From NCBI RefSeq assembly GCF_003287875.1, contig NZ_QMKK01000025.1, positions 441,501-505,500 on the forward strand: a DNA stretch of 64,000 nt, in the 5' to 3' direction. Source of the stretch: Martinezella tropici (GTDB lineage Bacteria; Pseudomonadota; Alphaproteobacteria; Rhizobiales; Rhizobiaceae). Positions 42,124-51,024 of the stretch are shown here, one piece after another (positions within the stretch are counted from its first letter, which is position 1; the number at the start of each line of letters is the position of its first letter). Position numbers and translations under genes: made by a program. The notes below the pieces were generated by a model. That model saw only the letters and a program-made list of their open reading frames with translations. It was not told the DNA's origin and did no database searches.

Positions 42124-43113
42124 TCACGGCTCAAAATAAATCTCGCTCACCCGAAACTGCCCGTCGATCCGCCTGCACTGGACAATGATATCAACCGCGA
42201 CCTTCAGCAAACTACGAATATCGCTGCGCTTAAGGTCACGACCTCCCTCCGACTCTTTCACGAGCAACGTCAGTTGCTCAAATGCCAGCGCCGCAGAATC
42301 GGCATGCACCGTTGTGATCGATCCAGGGTGTCCTGAATTGACATTGCGGATGTAGTAGAAGGCCGAGCCGTCGCGCAACTCCTGTAGAAGAATGCGATCG
42401 GGTCGCATCCTGAGGCACGATTCGAGCAGATCTTTCGCGCTGATTTTCGCTGGTCCCTGTCCTCCTTTCGAGTAGAAAAGCCTGACATGATTGGGCTGCG
42501 AGATGACCAGCTCCGGCGTATCTTCGATTGAGATTATCCGCTCATGCTCCGGGATATGCCGGATCAATGCCTTCGACAGGGTGGTCTTGCCCGATCCGGT
42601 TGCGCCCGAGATGATAATGTTCTTGCGCGCAAGAACCGCCGCACGCAGAAATGTCGCGTAATTGCCTGCCTTGAGGATCTTATCCAATCTCGCATCGGAG
42701 GATTCGCTATGACGGTTCGGCGAGGAGACATTGGAAAATAATTCACCCCTTTCGAGATCATCCAACGTCAGCGTCACCGACGACGGCTTTCTGATCGTGA
42801 CGCTGACCGTGCCCTTGCTCGTTGCGGGCGGAACAACGATCTGAATCCGCTCTTCATCTGGCAAAGAGGCCGACAAGACCGGCCGGGCCTCGTCGATTGC
42901 CTGGTTCGAATAGCTTGCAATGGCTCGGGCCAGGCGCATGAGCTTCTCGAAACTAAGGTCCGGCAGCGCATGATGTCGCCATCCCTCCGCTCCCTCGGTC
43001 AGGACTTCACCTGGACGGTTAACGACGATCTCATACAGCGACGTGTCCTTCAGGAAGCGAGACAGTGGCAAAAGCAATTCACGCACCACACGAGCATCTG
43101 AAGCTTCCGCCAT
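42124..43113 (-). CDS. virB11: Type IV secretion ATPase VirB11
   Basis: A 329-residue hexameric ATPase that energises pilus assembly and DNA transfer from the cytoplasmic face. Visible motifs are the N-terminal domain with YEIVVNRPGEVLTE, Walker A IISGATGSGKTTLSKAL, the Asp box ERIISIEDTPEL, Walker B-like RILLQELRDGSAFYYI and the His box GHPGSITTVHADSA. Length is normal. It is the last gene of the operon, 8 bp after virB10. Confidence 0.96.
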   Translation of the reverse strand: MAEASDARVVRELLLPLSRFLKDTSLYEIVVNRPGEVLTEGAEGWRHHALPDLSFEKLMRLARAIASYSNQAIDEARPVLSASLPDEERIQIVVPPATSKGTVSVTIRKPSSVTLTLDDLERGELFSNVSSPNRHSESSDARLDKILKAGNYATFLRAAVLARKNIIISGATGSGKTTLSKALIRHIPEHERIISIEDTPELVISQPNHVRLFYSKGGQGPAKISAKDLLESCLRMRPDRILLQELRDGSAFYYIRNVNSGHPGSITTVHADSAALAFEQLTLLVKESEGGRDLKRSDIRSLLKVAVDIIVQCRRIDGQFRVSEIYFEP

Positions 43114-43121
43114 CTTCCGCC

Positions 43122-44291
43122 CTACTTCGTCACGAGCGTTGATCGAGGCCCGAAATCCCCCAATACCGCCCGATCGAGGATCCTGTTGCGAGGTTCGGTG
43201 ACACGCAGGCTATAGACATCGGAAAAATCGAGATCTCGGGCCACAAAAATCGAGACGAGCTCGCCCTGATGCTTCGTCAATGTCGGCACAATATTGATGG
43301 ATTGCTCGACGGCGATCGCTGCTGCCTGTTGGCCAGTGGTTGTCGTATTCTGCGCTTGAACGTCACTATCCTGCAGTCGGCTGCCGGCATAGGTCGTCGC
43401 GTCGCCAACGATGGAGAGCAGGATGGCGCTGCCGAAGCGCTCCCACCAATGCGTGTCAACATAGCCATCCATGCCCGCCCGCCCGAGTGCGTCGGTTGCG
43501 GGTGAGGCGAGTGTAATAATTACACCTTTTGGCGTCTTTGCCCGGTTCCAAAGCACGAATAGACGCTTCTGGCCCCGGTTCAAGCCACCTCGATATTCTC
43601 CGACGATCTGGGTTCCTTTCTCCATCAGAACTACGCGGCCGTTGTCGGAAAGCACATCGCGGTTGATGATGCAGCTAGCGAAGCCTGGCTGGTCGGAGGC
43701 AAGCGCCGTCTCCAGCACGCACGGAATGGAAGTTCCCATCGCCACAATGAAGTCGCGATTGCCGAGCGTGCCGGCGCGTGATCCTTCCAGCTGAGTCGGC
43801 GTCAACATCCTGTTGAAGCGCTGGTCCTCGGTTTCAGGTTGGGCGCCCCCAAGGCTGCCAGGAACGGGCAGGTAATTGGAACCGGTGTCTTGCGACATGG
43901 CGGCTGCTGTGTCGCGGCGTTGCGATGAGGACTGCTGTCCATTATAGGCCATCACCGGCGCACGGCGGGCGGAGTCCAACAACGGGTCCTCAGTAGGTGT
44001 GATCTGCTCCTTTGACGCAGGCGTCGGTAACAACACCTCAGGAAGGGGTGCCGCCGGCTTTACCTCTTCCTTCGCCGGCTCGAAGTCAGCCGTCTGGCGA
44101 ATAACGACATGGTCGGGCTCTTTCGTCTCAGCCTTTTGCCGGTCACGCATCGACCACAACGAAAACCCAACAAAAGCGACCATCGCTAAAACCACGCCAC
44201 CGCGCTTCAGGAATGGACGGCCCTCAGCTCGCGCATTGACATCCGTCTCGGCGCGCTCACCTGGGATACGGTCTTCTGCCTCATCCGCCAT
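43122..44291 (-). CDS. virB10: Type IV secretion core-complex protein VirB10
   Basis: A 389-residue protein spanning both membranes. A cytoplasmic acidic N-terminus leads to one inner-membrane helix (GGVVLAMVAFVGFSLWSM, near residue 30), a proline-rich periplasmic linker, and the TrbI-like beta-barrel domain (FIVAMGTSIPCVLETALASDQPGFASCII, VLMEKGTQIVGEYRGG, LFVLWNRAKTPKGVIITL, GMDGYVDTHWWERFG) with an alpha antenna region. Its start overlaps the end of virB9 by 11 bp. Confidence 0.95.
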   Translation of the reverse strand: MADEAEDRIPGERAETDVNARAEGRPFLKRGGVVLAMVAFVGFSLWSMRDRQKAETKEPDHVVIRQTADFEPAKEEVKPAAPLPEVLLPTPASKEQITPTEDPLLDSARRAPVMAYNGQQSSSQRRDTAAAMSQDTGSNYLPVPGSLGGAQPETEDQRFNRMLTPTQLEGSRAGTLGNRDFIVAMGTSIPCVLETALASDQPGFASCIINRDVLSDNGRVVLMEKGTQIVGEYRGGLNRGQKRLFVLWNRAKTPKGVIITLASPATDALGRAGMDGYVDTHWWERFGSAILLSIVGDATTYAGSRLQDSDVQAQNTTTTGQQAAAIAVEQSINIVPTLTKHQGELVSIFVARDLDFSDVYSLRVTEPRNRILDRAVLGDFGPRSTLVTK

Positions 44292-45168
44292 AGGCTCCTC
44301 CTGTTGCAGCGCTTGCCGCCTGCGCTTTCATGACGCGCTCTACGGAAGGCGATGTTGTACCGGTGTTGGGATCGATGCCCACCGGATCGTAGGCTTCGTT
44401 GAAGATGCAGAGCACGTCTCCTCCCCGCCGCAGAATAAATTTGCGACTGATCGCATGGACGAGCACGAGGTCACCGGAAACCGACTTAGGTACCAGGCTC
44501 TCGGTGCCGTCAGAGTTTTCCATATAGATTGCCGGCATTTCCTGATTGCCGGTGAAGGCGATCGTCGTGATCTTGCCGTTGTCATAAACAGCGTTCGGTT
44601 CCAACGCTCCTGAGCCCTGTGCCGAATAATGCCAGTTGCGCGGTCCATATTGCTCATGCAAAGCCAGCACTGTGTCGGCTTGTCCAGCTTGGGCTGCCTG
44701 GGTTCGCGCGAGCGCCTCCTGACGACGGCGTTCCGCATCATCGGTCGGATAGCGATATTTGACATAGAAGTAAGTGTCCTGGCCGGCGGCAACCGGACCG
44801 TCTCGGACCGTCAACTCCATCTGGTAACTGCGCGTCGAACCATCACGACGTGTCGTGACCACGGAGATGTTCGTAACAGGCTGGTTCTCTCGCGCCTTCA
44901 GGAAGAGGATATTGCCGGCCGGCGCCACTTCCCAGGCGACCGTGTTGCCAAGCGCCACATGGGCGATTTCCTCGTCGGCGGCAAACTCCACCTGGACGGA
45001 GGAACGCAACGAGCCAACGATCCTGGTGATATTGTAAGGCTGATAGTCGACGAAGCGGACCCGACTGTCCTGGGATGCGCCGCGCGGCGTTTCCAACGCA
45101 AGGGTTGCCGATGGCCAGCTAGCGGTCAGGAGCAGTGCAATCAAACAATGATGTTTCAGATGTCTCAA
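44281..45168 (-). CDS. virB9: Type IV secretion core-complex protein VirB9
   Basis: A 295-residue periplasmic protein. The start is a TTG at 45168 whose TTGA overlaps the virB8 stop; this yields a good signal peptide (HHCLIALLLTASWPSATLA) and suits the operon pattern of overlapping genes. The frame upstream lies inside virB8 and is rejected. Marks include the N-terminal RVRFVDYQPYNITRIVGSLRSSVQVEF, FLKARENQPVTNISVVTTR and the C-terminal NAVYDNGKITTIAFTGNQEMPAIY and VPKSVSGDLVLVHAISRKFILRRGG blocks of CagX/VirB9. It pairs with VirB7 and VirB10 in the outer ring. Confidence 0.94.
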   Translation of the reverse strand: MRHLKHHCLIALLLTASWPSATLALETPRGASQDSRVRFVDYQPYNITRIVGSLRSSVQVEFAADEEIAHVALGNTVAWEVAPAGNILFLKARENQPVTNISVVTTRRDGSTRSYQMELTVRDGPVAAGQDTYFYVKYRYPTDDAERRRQEALARTQAAQAGQADTVLALHEQYGPRNWHYSAQGSGALEPNAVYDNGKITTIAFTGNQEMPAIYMENSDGTESLVPKSVSGDLVLVHAISRKFILRRGGDVLCIFNEAYDPVGIDPNTGTTSPSVERVMKAQAASAATGGAYGG

Positions 45169-45836
45169 TTGATGGCCTCCGGATCGGAGCGATAGTCGCT
45201 GACGGCGAAGCCGAGCGGATTTATCAGCCGATCGGTCGAGGACATTGGAGCATTCACATAGGAGAAGGTAAGCGTTGCCACCCAATGGGTCGTATGCGTC
45301 TCATCACCGCGCGTGATGGTACGCATATAGCGAACAGACAGTACATTGGCGTTGATCAGCGAGATGGAAACGATGTTGATCCGCGATGTGGCGCCGCGAC
45401 CGTAGATATTTTGCGGGGAATCCGGATTGCCGCCGCGATAAATCGCGGCAAAGCGGGTCTGTTCCGGCGCCGTCGAGAGCAGCGAAACCGTGCGAAAATT
45501 CTCCTCTGCCTCGCTCCAGACATAACCCTCACGGGCACGAACATAGCGGGCGGCGAAATATTTGGTCACTGCTTCGTCGTAAGTGCCGGCGGTCGACGTG
45601 AGTGCCGAAACGACATCGACAATACCGGTGGAATTGTCGACTCTCACGACAAAAGGCTCGACCGTCTTTAGCGGTGTCAGGCCTGCGATGGCGACGGTCG
45701 AAATCGTCGCAAGAATACCGGCGCCGATGGCTACGAACCAGGCAATTCGAGCCGAACGTTCCATCTGGATCATGCGGTCCTGGTCGAAGCGCCGGGCCTT
45801 ATCGAAATAATCCTTGAGACTGTCCGTCGTCACCAT
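45165..45836 (-). CDS. virB8: Type IV secretion assembly protein VirB8
   Basis: A 223-residue bitopic inner-membrane protein. ATG 45836 shares its A with the preceding gene stop (TGATG). An N-terminal cytoplasmic tail (LKDYFDKARRFDQDRMIQMERSARIAW), one helix (FVAIGAGILATISTVAIAGL) and a periplasmic NTF2-like domain follow (LKTVEPFVVRVDNSTGIVDVV, YVRAREGYVWSEAEENFRTV). VirB8 nucleates assembly of the inner-membrane complex. Confidence 0.95.
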   Translation of the reverse strand: MVTTDSLKDYFDKARRFDQDRMIQMERSARIAWFVAIGAGILATISTVAIAGLTPLKTVEPFVVRVDNSTGIVDVVSALTSTAGTYDEAVTKYFAARYVRAREGYVWSEAEENFRTVSLLSTAPEQTRFAAIYRGGNPDSPQNIYGRGATSRINIVSISLINANVLSVRYMRTITRGDETHTTHWVATLTFSYVNAPMSSTDRLINPLGFAVSDYRSDPEAIN

Positions 45837-46123
45837 CACCGCTGCCCTCCGCATGGGCGATAGGAGTGGCCGACATCAAAATGCGCGAAGGCGGCGGGAG
45901 CGATATCCAGCTTTTCCTCGACGTAGGCAGGTGGCTTGCCGCCGGACTGCGCCGGTGAAGCATGAGGGGGTTGCGGCGTGGACCGACTATCGCCATCCCA
46001 TTGCCACATGGCGCGATTGAGCGGCCGGCGCGAATAGCCGTCGCATTTGGGCAGGGGATAGGAATGTGACGCGCAGCCGCCGAGCGTTGATGCCACACAA
46101 AAAAGCACGAATATTCGGATCAT
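45836..46123 (-). CDS. virB7: VirB7-like lipoprotein
   Basis: A 95-residue lipoprotein with a signal of 16 residues before the lipobox Cys (MIRIFVLFCVASTLGGC). The next ATG upstream (46159) overlaps the virB6 stop as TGATG and adds 12 residues; it is a real alternative, given the coupling habit of the operon. The mature part is longer than the usual VirB7 (about 45-55 residues) and includes a Pro-rich stretch and a CDGYSRRPLNRAMWQWDGD block. The position between virB6 and virB8 fixes the call; VirB7 anchors VirB9 at the outer membrane. Confidence 0.75.
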   Translation of the reverse strand: MIRIFVLFCVASTLGGCASHSYPLPKCDGYSRRPLNRAMWQWDGDSRSTPQPPHASPAQSGGKPPAYVEEKLDIAPAAFAHFDVGHSYRPCGGQR

Positions 46124-46158
46124 CGTGAACCATCTTGTTGCTTGCTTGAAGTTCCACA

Positions 46159-47091
46159 TCAGCCGGTTCTTTCGAAACGAAAGCTGCGGCCAACGGCACG
46201 TGCACCCCGACCAGTCGCGCGCGCCATGTAGGTAGCACCTCGGGCAAGCGTGCCTTCATGGGCGTCGCGTGCCGCGCCATAGCCGTAGGTGAGCGACGCC
46301 CCGCCCGAGGCAAGTGCCGAAGCGATGCCTGGAAGCTGGTAAAAGACGTAGAGGGACGCAAGGCAAATGGCGCCGAGCGCAACGGGTCGCATGAGTACGT
46401 CGCTGTAGCTCTCGATCATTGTGAAGGTGGAATCGATACAAGTAATGAGTAGCGAGCCAACCGCCACGACCAGTACCTGCAGGATCACGAAGTTGGCGAG
46501 TTGTCCGATCCAGGCTTCGGTAAAGCGGCGCGTCGAGCGGAACATGGCGAGTGCTACGAAAATCGGGCCGATAGCGAGCACGATCGCCAGTGCGAGACGG
46601 GCATAGAGCGAGACGATATAACCGATCGCGGCAACCACGAAACTTGCCAAGATGACAAGCATGCCACCGAAGCCGGTAACGATATCGACTCCCCATGAGG
46701 CGCGCGACCAGATCTCATGCGCGCATTTTTGACCTTTATCCAACAGGCTGTCGAAGGTCGAGGCGCTTGGTATCGTGCCGGAGTTCAACGCCTGCGAAAT
46801 TTCCTTAGGCAATGTGTCGAAAAAGATACCGCCGACATAAGTCTGGTACTCGCCAGCATTCGTGACCAGCATCAGGATGATGGCAAGCTTCATTGCCCGA
46901 AAGGCGAAATCCATGATCGGTTCATGGACCGATCCACGCAGGATCAGGAAGCCATAGAGGATGACGTAAAGTGTCAAGGCCGCCGTCAATGGCCCTGTGA
47001 CCCAGCTGGCGATATTCGAGGTACCTGATGATATGAAGTTCTCCAGCGGCGCCTTGAACTGCCCATCGACAAAGGCAAAGATCTGGTACAT
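46159..47091 (-). CDS. virB6: Type IV secretion inner-membrane protein VirB6
   Basis: A 310-residue polytopic membrane protein of the TrbL/VirB6 family. It has about five to six membrane segments (ALTLYVILYGFLILRG, FAFRAMKLAIILMLVTNAG, ILASFVVAAIGYIVSLYARLALAIVLAIGPIFVALAMF, FVILQVLVVAVGSLLITCI, VALGAICLASLYVFYQLP) with a large periplasmic loop after the second. It forms part of the translocation channel. It starts 3 bp after the eexN-like gene. Confidence 0.93.
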   Translation of the reverse strand: MYQIFAFVDGQFKAPLENFISSGTSNIASWVTGPLTAALTLYVILYGFLILRGSVHEPIMDFAFRAMKLAIILMLVTNAGEYQTYVGGIFFDTLPKEISQALNSGTIPSASTFDSLLDKGQKCAHEIWSRASWGVDIVTGFGGMLVILASFVVAAIGYIVSLYARLALAIVLAIGPIFVALAMFRSTRRFTEAWIGQLANFVILQVLVVAVGSLLITCIDSTFTMIESYSDVLMRPVALGAICLASLYVFYQLPGIASALASGGASLTYGYGAARDAHEGTLARGATYMARATGRGARAVGRSFRFERTG

Positions 47092-47094
47092 GCC

Positions 47095-47328
47095 TCAGCC
47101 TCCGAGTGCTTTGCCCATGCGTTCCAGGCGGGATTTCCAATCTGCCGCCTCGGCATTTACGCAGTTCGGCGTGGCTCGCAACTCACCGGGATTGCTTTTG
47201 CATTTGGCAATGAGATCTGACAGCAGCGTCTGGTTGGCCATCAGCTCGTCGACCGAATACGTACGCTCGGGCTGCTTCGAGCAGCCGAACAAGGAGACAC
47301 CGAGTGTAAAGAGAACAAGAAACTTCAT
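47095..47328 (-). CDS. EexN-like entry-exclusion lipoprotein
   Basis: A 77-residue lipoprotein. The ATG at 47328 overlaps the virB5 stop as ATGA and gives MKFLVLFTLGVSLFGC with a lipobox Cys. The mature part (SVDELMANQTLLSDLIAKCKSNPGELRATPNCVNAEAADWK) has the two Cys and the pattern of EexN family proteins, which sit between virB5 and virB6 and are linked to exclusion of incoming related plasmids. The longer upstream start is rejected. Confidence 0.85.
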   Translation of the reverse strand: MKFLVLFTLGVSLFGCSKQPERTYSVDELMANQTLLSDLIAKCKSNPGELRATPNCVNAEAADWKSRLERMGKALGG

Positions 47329-48020
47329 TGAAGGGCCGCTCCCATCGTATCCATGCGCTTGCGCCAATCCTCTGCCTTGCGCTGTTCATCGACCTGAACC
47401 TCGGCCTGCTGCACCATCTGCAACCCCTGCATCCTGAGCATATCGGTCTGGAGAAAGGCCGTTTCGGCCTGCAGCCGTGCCTGCAGATCGGCGATGTCCT
47501 TGGCGTCGCTCGCCGAAGAGATTTGCCGGCGTAACTCATCAATCCCATCGATCCGCTTGGTCGCGGTATCGTAGATTTGCTGGGCTAGGCTCATCTGCCC
47601 CGCATTCTTGTTCTGAAGACGCGACAGTTCCTGAGCATAAAAGTCGTTAGCGCTCGTTTTGTAGGTCGAATTGTCGGTCAAGAACTTCGAGGCGGCATCA
47701 CCAAGCGTGCCTGAACCTGAGCCCTTGAGCAGGCTTTGGACCGCAGAAAAGTCTCCTGGCAAAGCCTTGCGGACCGCCGGATCGTTCAACAGGTTGGCAA
47801 CGTCGGCCATATTGGTCAGCTTGTTTAGCGAACCATAGAGCTGCTGGGTCTGCTGGAGTTGCTGGTTTAGCGCATCGAGCTGCGATTTCAGTTGGGTTAT
47901 GCTTTCGATCTGCTTGGCAATCGCCGTCTGGTCGATCACCGGGATACCCTGCGCGTCGGCGGCGTACGAAGAAAGGAACAGCACTATCGCTGTCATGGGA
48001 ATCACCCTGCTCTGCGCCAT
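47325..48020 (-). CDS. virB5: Type IV secretion minor pilin VirB5
   Basis: A 231-residue secreted protein. ATG 48020 shares its A with the virB4 stop (TGATG). The signal MAQSRVIPMTAIVLFLSSYAADA is followed by a mostly helical, Gln-rich mature part (IESITQLKSQLDALNQQLQQTQQLYGSLNKL) typical of VirB5/TrbJ-like proteins, which sit at the pilus tip and contact recipients. A C-terminal segment (QVEVDEQRKAEDWRKRM) fits the family. Confidence 0.93.
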   Translation of the reverse strand: MAQSRVIPMTAIVLFLSSYAADAQGIPVIDQTAIAKQIESITQLKSQLDALNQQLQQTQQLYGSLNKLTNMADVANLLNDPAVRKALPGDFSAVQSLLKGSGSGTLGDAASKFLTDNSTYKTSANDFYAQELSRLQNKNAGQMSLAQQIYDTATKRIDGIDELRRQISSASDAKDIADLQARLQAETAFLQTDMLRMQGLQMVQQAEVQVDEQRKAEDWRKRMDTMGAALQ

Positions 48021-50386
48021 CAGCTTGCACTCCTTGTCTGTTGGAATATCCGCAACCATTCGTCCCGGTCATCGCCAAGCTCCGCTCGGATGGCCTCGGC
48101 AAGTTCCACGTTTGCCGTTCGCCCGGAGAGGATTGCGAGCTCATCGCCGAAACCGTTGAGATTGAGCTCGGCGACAACGCTGTTGTGACCCTGTTTAACG
48201 ATAAAGCGCCGGCTTTCGGCGGAGAGCTCGCGGGCAAGCAACTCGAATTCGCGTTCAGTGAGCTTGAAGCCACCGACATAGTCGTCTCGATCACCGCGGG
48301 AATTCGGCAGGAAAACCTGTGTTGGGCACTGCTCGATGATTGTATGCGCGATCGGTGAGTTGATGGCGTCTCGCGGGCTTTGCGTGGCAAACAGCATCAA
48401 GCCGTTCTGCTTGCGAATGGTCTTGAGCTTATTCTGGGCGAGATCAAGAAAGCTCTCGTCTTGCAATGCCTTCCAGAACTCGTCGATAACGATGATGATC
48501 CGTCGACCATCGATCAACTGTTCGACACGATAGAAAAGATAAGCCATCAAGGGATTACGGATTTCCTCGTTGTCGAGAAAATCGGTCATGTCGTAGCCGA
48601 GAAATTTGGCGCCGATACCGATCTCATCGGCCTCGTTGTCGAAGACCCAACCAAGCGGCCCGCCCCTTTCCCACCGACGCAGGCGCGCGGCAATCCCTTC
48701 CGGATCGGTATTGTTGAGAAAGGTGCGCAAAGCGCCGATCGTGCGCTGCTCTTTGGGCAGATCGGCAAGACCATCGATCGCGAGCGCGATATCGCTAACA
48801 TCGCTGACCGAAAAATCGCGCACCGCCTTGCCGGCTAGCTTGGCGATAAATCGTGCCAGGAAAATCTTATTTTCCGGTGTCAACTCTAAGGCTTTCAACG
48901 GTGCACATCCCGTCGGCAGCCCGTTCTTCAGCGGCAAATAGGTGCCACCGGCAGCCCGAACGAAGAGGTCGGCGCCACGATCCTTGTCGAAGAAGACCAT
49001 GTGCGGGTCATGCTTTTCGAGTTGCGATAGCATGAAATTGAGAAGTACGGTCTTGCCAGCACCCGACGGACCGCAGACGAAGGTGTTACCGAGATCACCA
49101 TAGTGGAAATTGAAATAGAACGGCGAGCCCGACGCCGTCTTTAGCATGGCGACGGCCGGCCCCCATTCGTTGCCGTCCTTCTTACCCATAGGATAGGAAT
49201 GAAACGGAGAAAGTGCTGCAAAATTCAGCGAGGTGATCGCACCGGAACGAGCCCGATACCGAAAATTACCGGGCAATTGTGCCCACCATGCAGCTTCGAG
49301 CCCCAGATCCTCGCGCGCTACGACAGCGCCACCATTGGTCAGATGCGCGCGCGCCTTCGCGAGATTGTCACCGAGGTCTTTGACAGATGAAGCGAAGATC
49401 CCGAGAGTCAGATGGTGTTCACCAAGCACGAAACGGTTCGATTCCAGCTCGTCCATTGCCGCATCAAGCTCTTCAATCTGGGAGGCTGCCTTGTCGACCG
49501 CACTCACCATTTGATTCTGCTTGCGGCCCATGATGGTGCGGGCATCGGTCTTGGACCTGAATGCGAAGGACTGAGTGAGGATCAGTTCGAAAGGTGCCGT
49601 CAGAATGCCGTCCAGCATACCGACACGGGTTCTCGCCGGATATTCCTTGAACCCGAACATGCCGGCATAACGGCTTGTCCCTTCATCGCGGATCTCGACC
49701 GTCTCGCGCCCGAAGATCACACGATCGGAATAGATCGCCGAGGAGATCCTGCCTTCCGTCAATGGTATGGGCTCTCGCCGGCCGCCGATCAACTGATGCA
49801 GCACCTCGCTCGGTTCGGAAAACAGGATGCCGTTTTGATCGTAGAGAGACAGCACGCGCGGGGCGAAGCGTCTCAGTCCCGCAGTGACATCGGTCACCTT
49901 GTCCCGCAGATGTTTCAGGCTGTCCTCATCGAGCTCGGCTGCTGCTCGTTGGGCCTTACGAAGCCGTGACAGCAAATTTGCAAGCCGTTCGGCCGGATCG
50001 TGTCCCGGATGCCAAAGCAGGGTGAGATAGAGATCGTTGCGAAACAGATCTTCGCTCACCATCCGCTCCCGATACTTGCCATTCAACGTTGCCGAGAAGA
50101 AATTGGTGAACTCGCCGTCGGGATAAGTGTTATCGCGCCGACGGATGAGGTGGGTCCAGATTGCCAGACGGTCGTCGGCAATGTTGCGGTAGAGCGTGTT
50201 GAGATCGCGCTGCAGGCTGTTCAAATCGATAGCGTCGATTGTCTCGAACGATACGCCCTCCAAAGCGATCATCGCTAGCAATGCTCTGGAATCGAGTGCG
50301 ATCACGGTCTCATCCACGTGCCGGACATAGGGGATGTACGTTTCTGGCTCGAGTTCACGGAATTTGAGACGGGACACATTAGGCAT
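48020..50386 (-). CDS. virB4: Type IV secretion ATPase VirB4
   Basis: A 788-residue ATPase of the CagE/TrbE/VirB family that powers pilus assembly. ATG 50386 (MPNVSRLKFRELEPE) has AAAGGGA about 9 nt upstream and overlaps virB3 by 8 bp; the ATG seven codons earlier is less likely. Marks: N-terminal YIPYVRHVDETVIALDS, Walker A CGPSGAGKTVLLNFML, Walker B RIIIVIDEFWKAL, and a conserved FATQSPRDAINSPIAHTIIEQCPTQVFLPN region. Confidence 0.95.
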   Translation of the reverse strand: MPNVSRLKFRELEPETYIPYVRHVDETVIALDSRALLAMIALEGVSFETIDAIDLNSLQRDLNTLYRNIADDRLAIWTHLIRRRDNTYPDGEFTNFFSATLNGKYRERMVSEDLFRNDLYLTLLWHPGHDPAERLANLLSRLRKAQRAAAELDEDSLKHLRDKVTDVTAGLRRFAPRVLSLYDQNGILFSEPSEVLHQLIGGRREPIPLTEGRISSAIYSDRVIFGRETVEIRDEGTSRYAGMFGFKEYPARTRVGMLDGILTAPFELILTQSFAFRSKTDARTIMGRKQNQMVSAVDKAASQIEELDAAMDELESNRFVLGEHHLTLGIFASSVKDLGDNLAKARAHLTNGGAVVAREDLGLEAAWWAQLPGNFRYRARSGAITSLNFAALSPFHSYPMGKKDGNEWGPAVAMLKTASGSPFYFNFHYGDLGNTFVCGPSGAGKTVLLNFMLSQLEKHDPHMVFFDKDRGADLFVRAAGGTYLPLKNGLPTGCAPLKALELTPENKIFLARFIAKLAGKAVRDFSVSDVSDIALAIDGLADLPKEQRTIGALRTFLNNTDPEGIAARLRRWERGGPLGWVFDNEADEIGIGAKFLGYDMTDFLDNEEIRNPLMAYLFYRVEQLIDGRRIIIVIDEFWKALQDESFLDLAQNKLKTIRKQNGLMLFATQSPRDAINSPIAHTIIEQCPTQVFLPNSRGDRDDYVGGFKLTEREFELLARELSAESRRFIVKQGHNSVVAELNLNGFGDELAILSGRTANVELAEAIRAELGDDRDEWLRIFQQTRSAS

Positions 50387-50717
50387 GGCCAAGGTCCCTT
50401 TCGTCATAGTGTCGCACTAGCCTCAACGGCGTCAGCGAAGCACCCCTCCAATAGGCGCCGTTACGCGAACGACCACGGGTTTCGATCCAGGCCAGCAGAA
50501 TACGGAACATGTTGTGGTCATGCTTGACGAGCGAGCGAAAAATGAAATGGAAGACCACACCGACAAGCCCATAGGCAATCGAGCCGGCAACAATGTAGAG
50601 GATCGTCGTCAGTATAATATTGACGCCCATGGCCTCCATTGTCACCCCGGCGATCATCGCTGGCCGGGTGCAAGCCAAGAACAGGGTATCTTCCTCAAGC
50701 GAAACCTTCTTCACCAT
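50379..50717 (-). CDS. virB3: Type IV secretion membrane protein VirB3
   Basis: A 112-residue inner-membrane protein. The ATG at 50717 gives MVKKVSLEEDTLFLACTRPAMIAGV, the classic VirB3 start; the ORF upstream of it is rejected. Two hydrophobic segments follow (MIAGVTMEAMGVNIILTTILYIV and GSIAYGLVGVVFHFIF). VirB3 works with VirB4 in pilus assembly. It begins 4 bp after virB2 and overlaps virB4. Confidence 0.92.
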   Translation of the reverse strand: MVKKVSLEEDTLFLACTRPAMIAGVTMEAMGVNIILTTILYIVAGSIAYGLVGVVFHFIFRSLVKHDHNMFRILLAWIETRGRSRNGAYWRGASLTPLRLVRHYDERDLGHA

Positions 50718-50721
50718 GATT

Positions 50722-51024
50722 TCAGCCCCCGGAAATCGTGCTGACGATCTGAGAGGCGCCAAAGAGAATGCCGATGCCGAGCACGACATAGGCTGCCTTG
50801 CGAAGGTCGAGGTAACCAAACATCCAGGCGATGCCGACGATGATGACGGCGATCGTTGCCAGGAGTTTGGCAACGTTGCCCGTGAGCAAGGTGACGATAT
50901 TCTGCAGAACCGTCTCGATCCCGCCGGCGCTCTGCGCGAAGGCTGGCTCGATCATGGCGATCGAAAGGACAGTTGCCATCGCAACGGTGACGCCAAATGC
51001 ACGAATATTGATCCTCGACATCAT
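50722..51024 (-). CDS. virB2: Type IV secretion major pilin VirB2
   Basis: A 100-residue prepilin. A long signal (ending EPAFAQ, around residue 31) is followed by a small mature pilin with two hydrophobic helices (NVAKLLATIAVIIVGIAWMFGYLDLRKAAYVVLGIGILFGASQIV). This matches TrbC/VirB2. Its start overlaps the virB1 end by 4 bp. Confidence 0.94.
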   Translation of the reverse strand: MMSRINIRAFGVTVAMATVLSIAMIEPAFAQSAGGIETVLQNIVTLLTGNVAKLLATIAVIIVGIAWMFGYLDLRKAAYVVLGIGILFGASQIVSTISGG

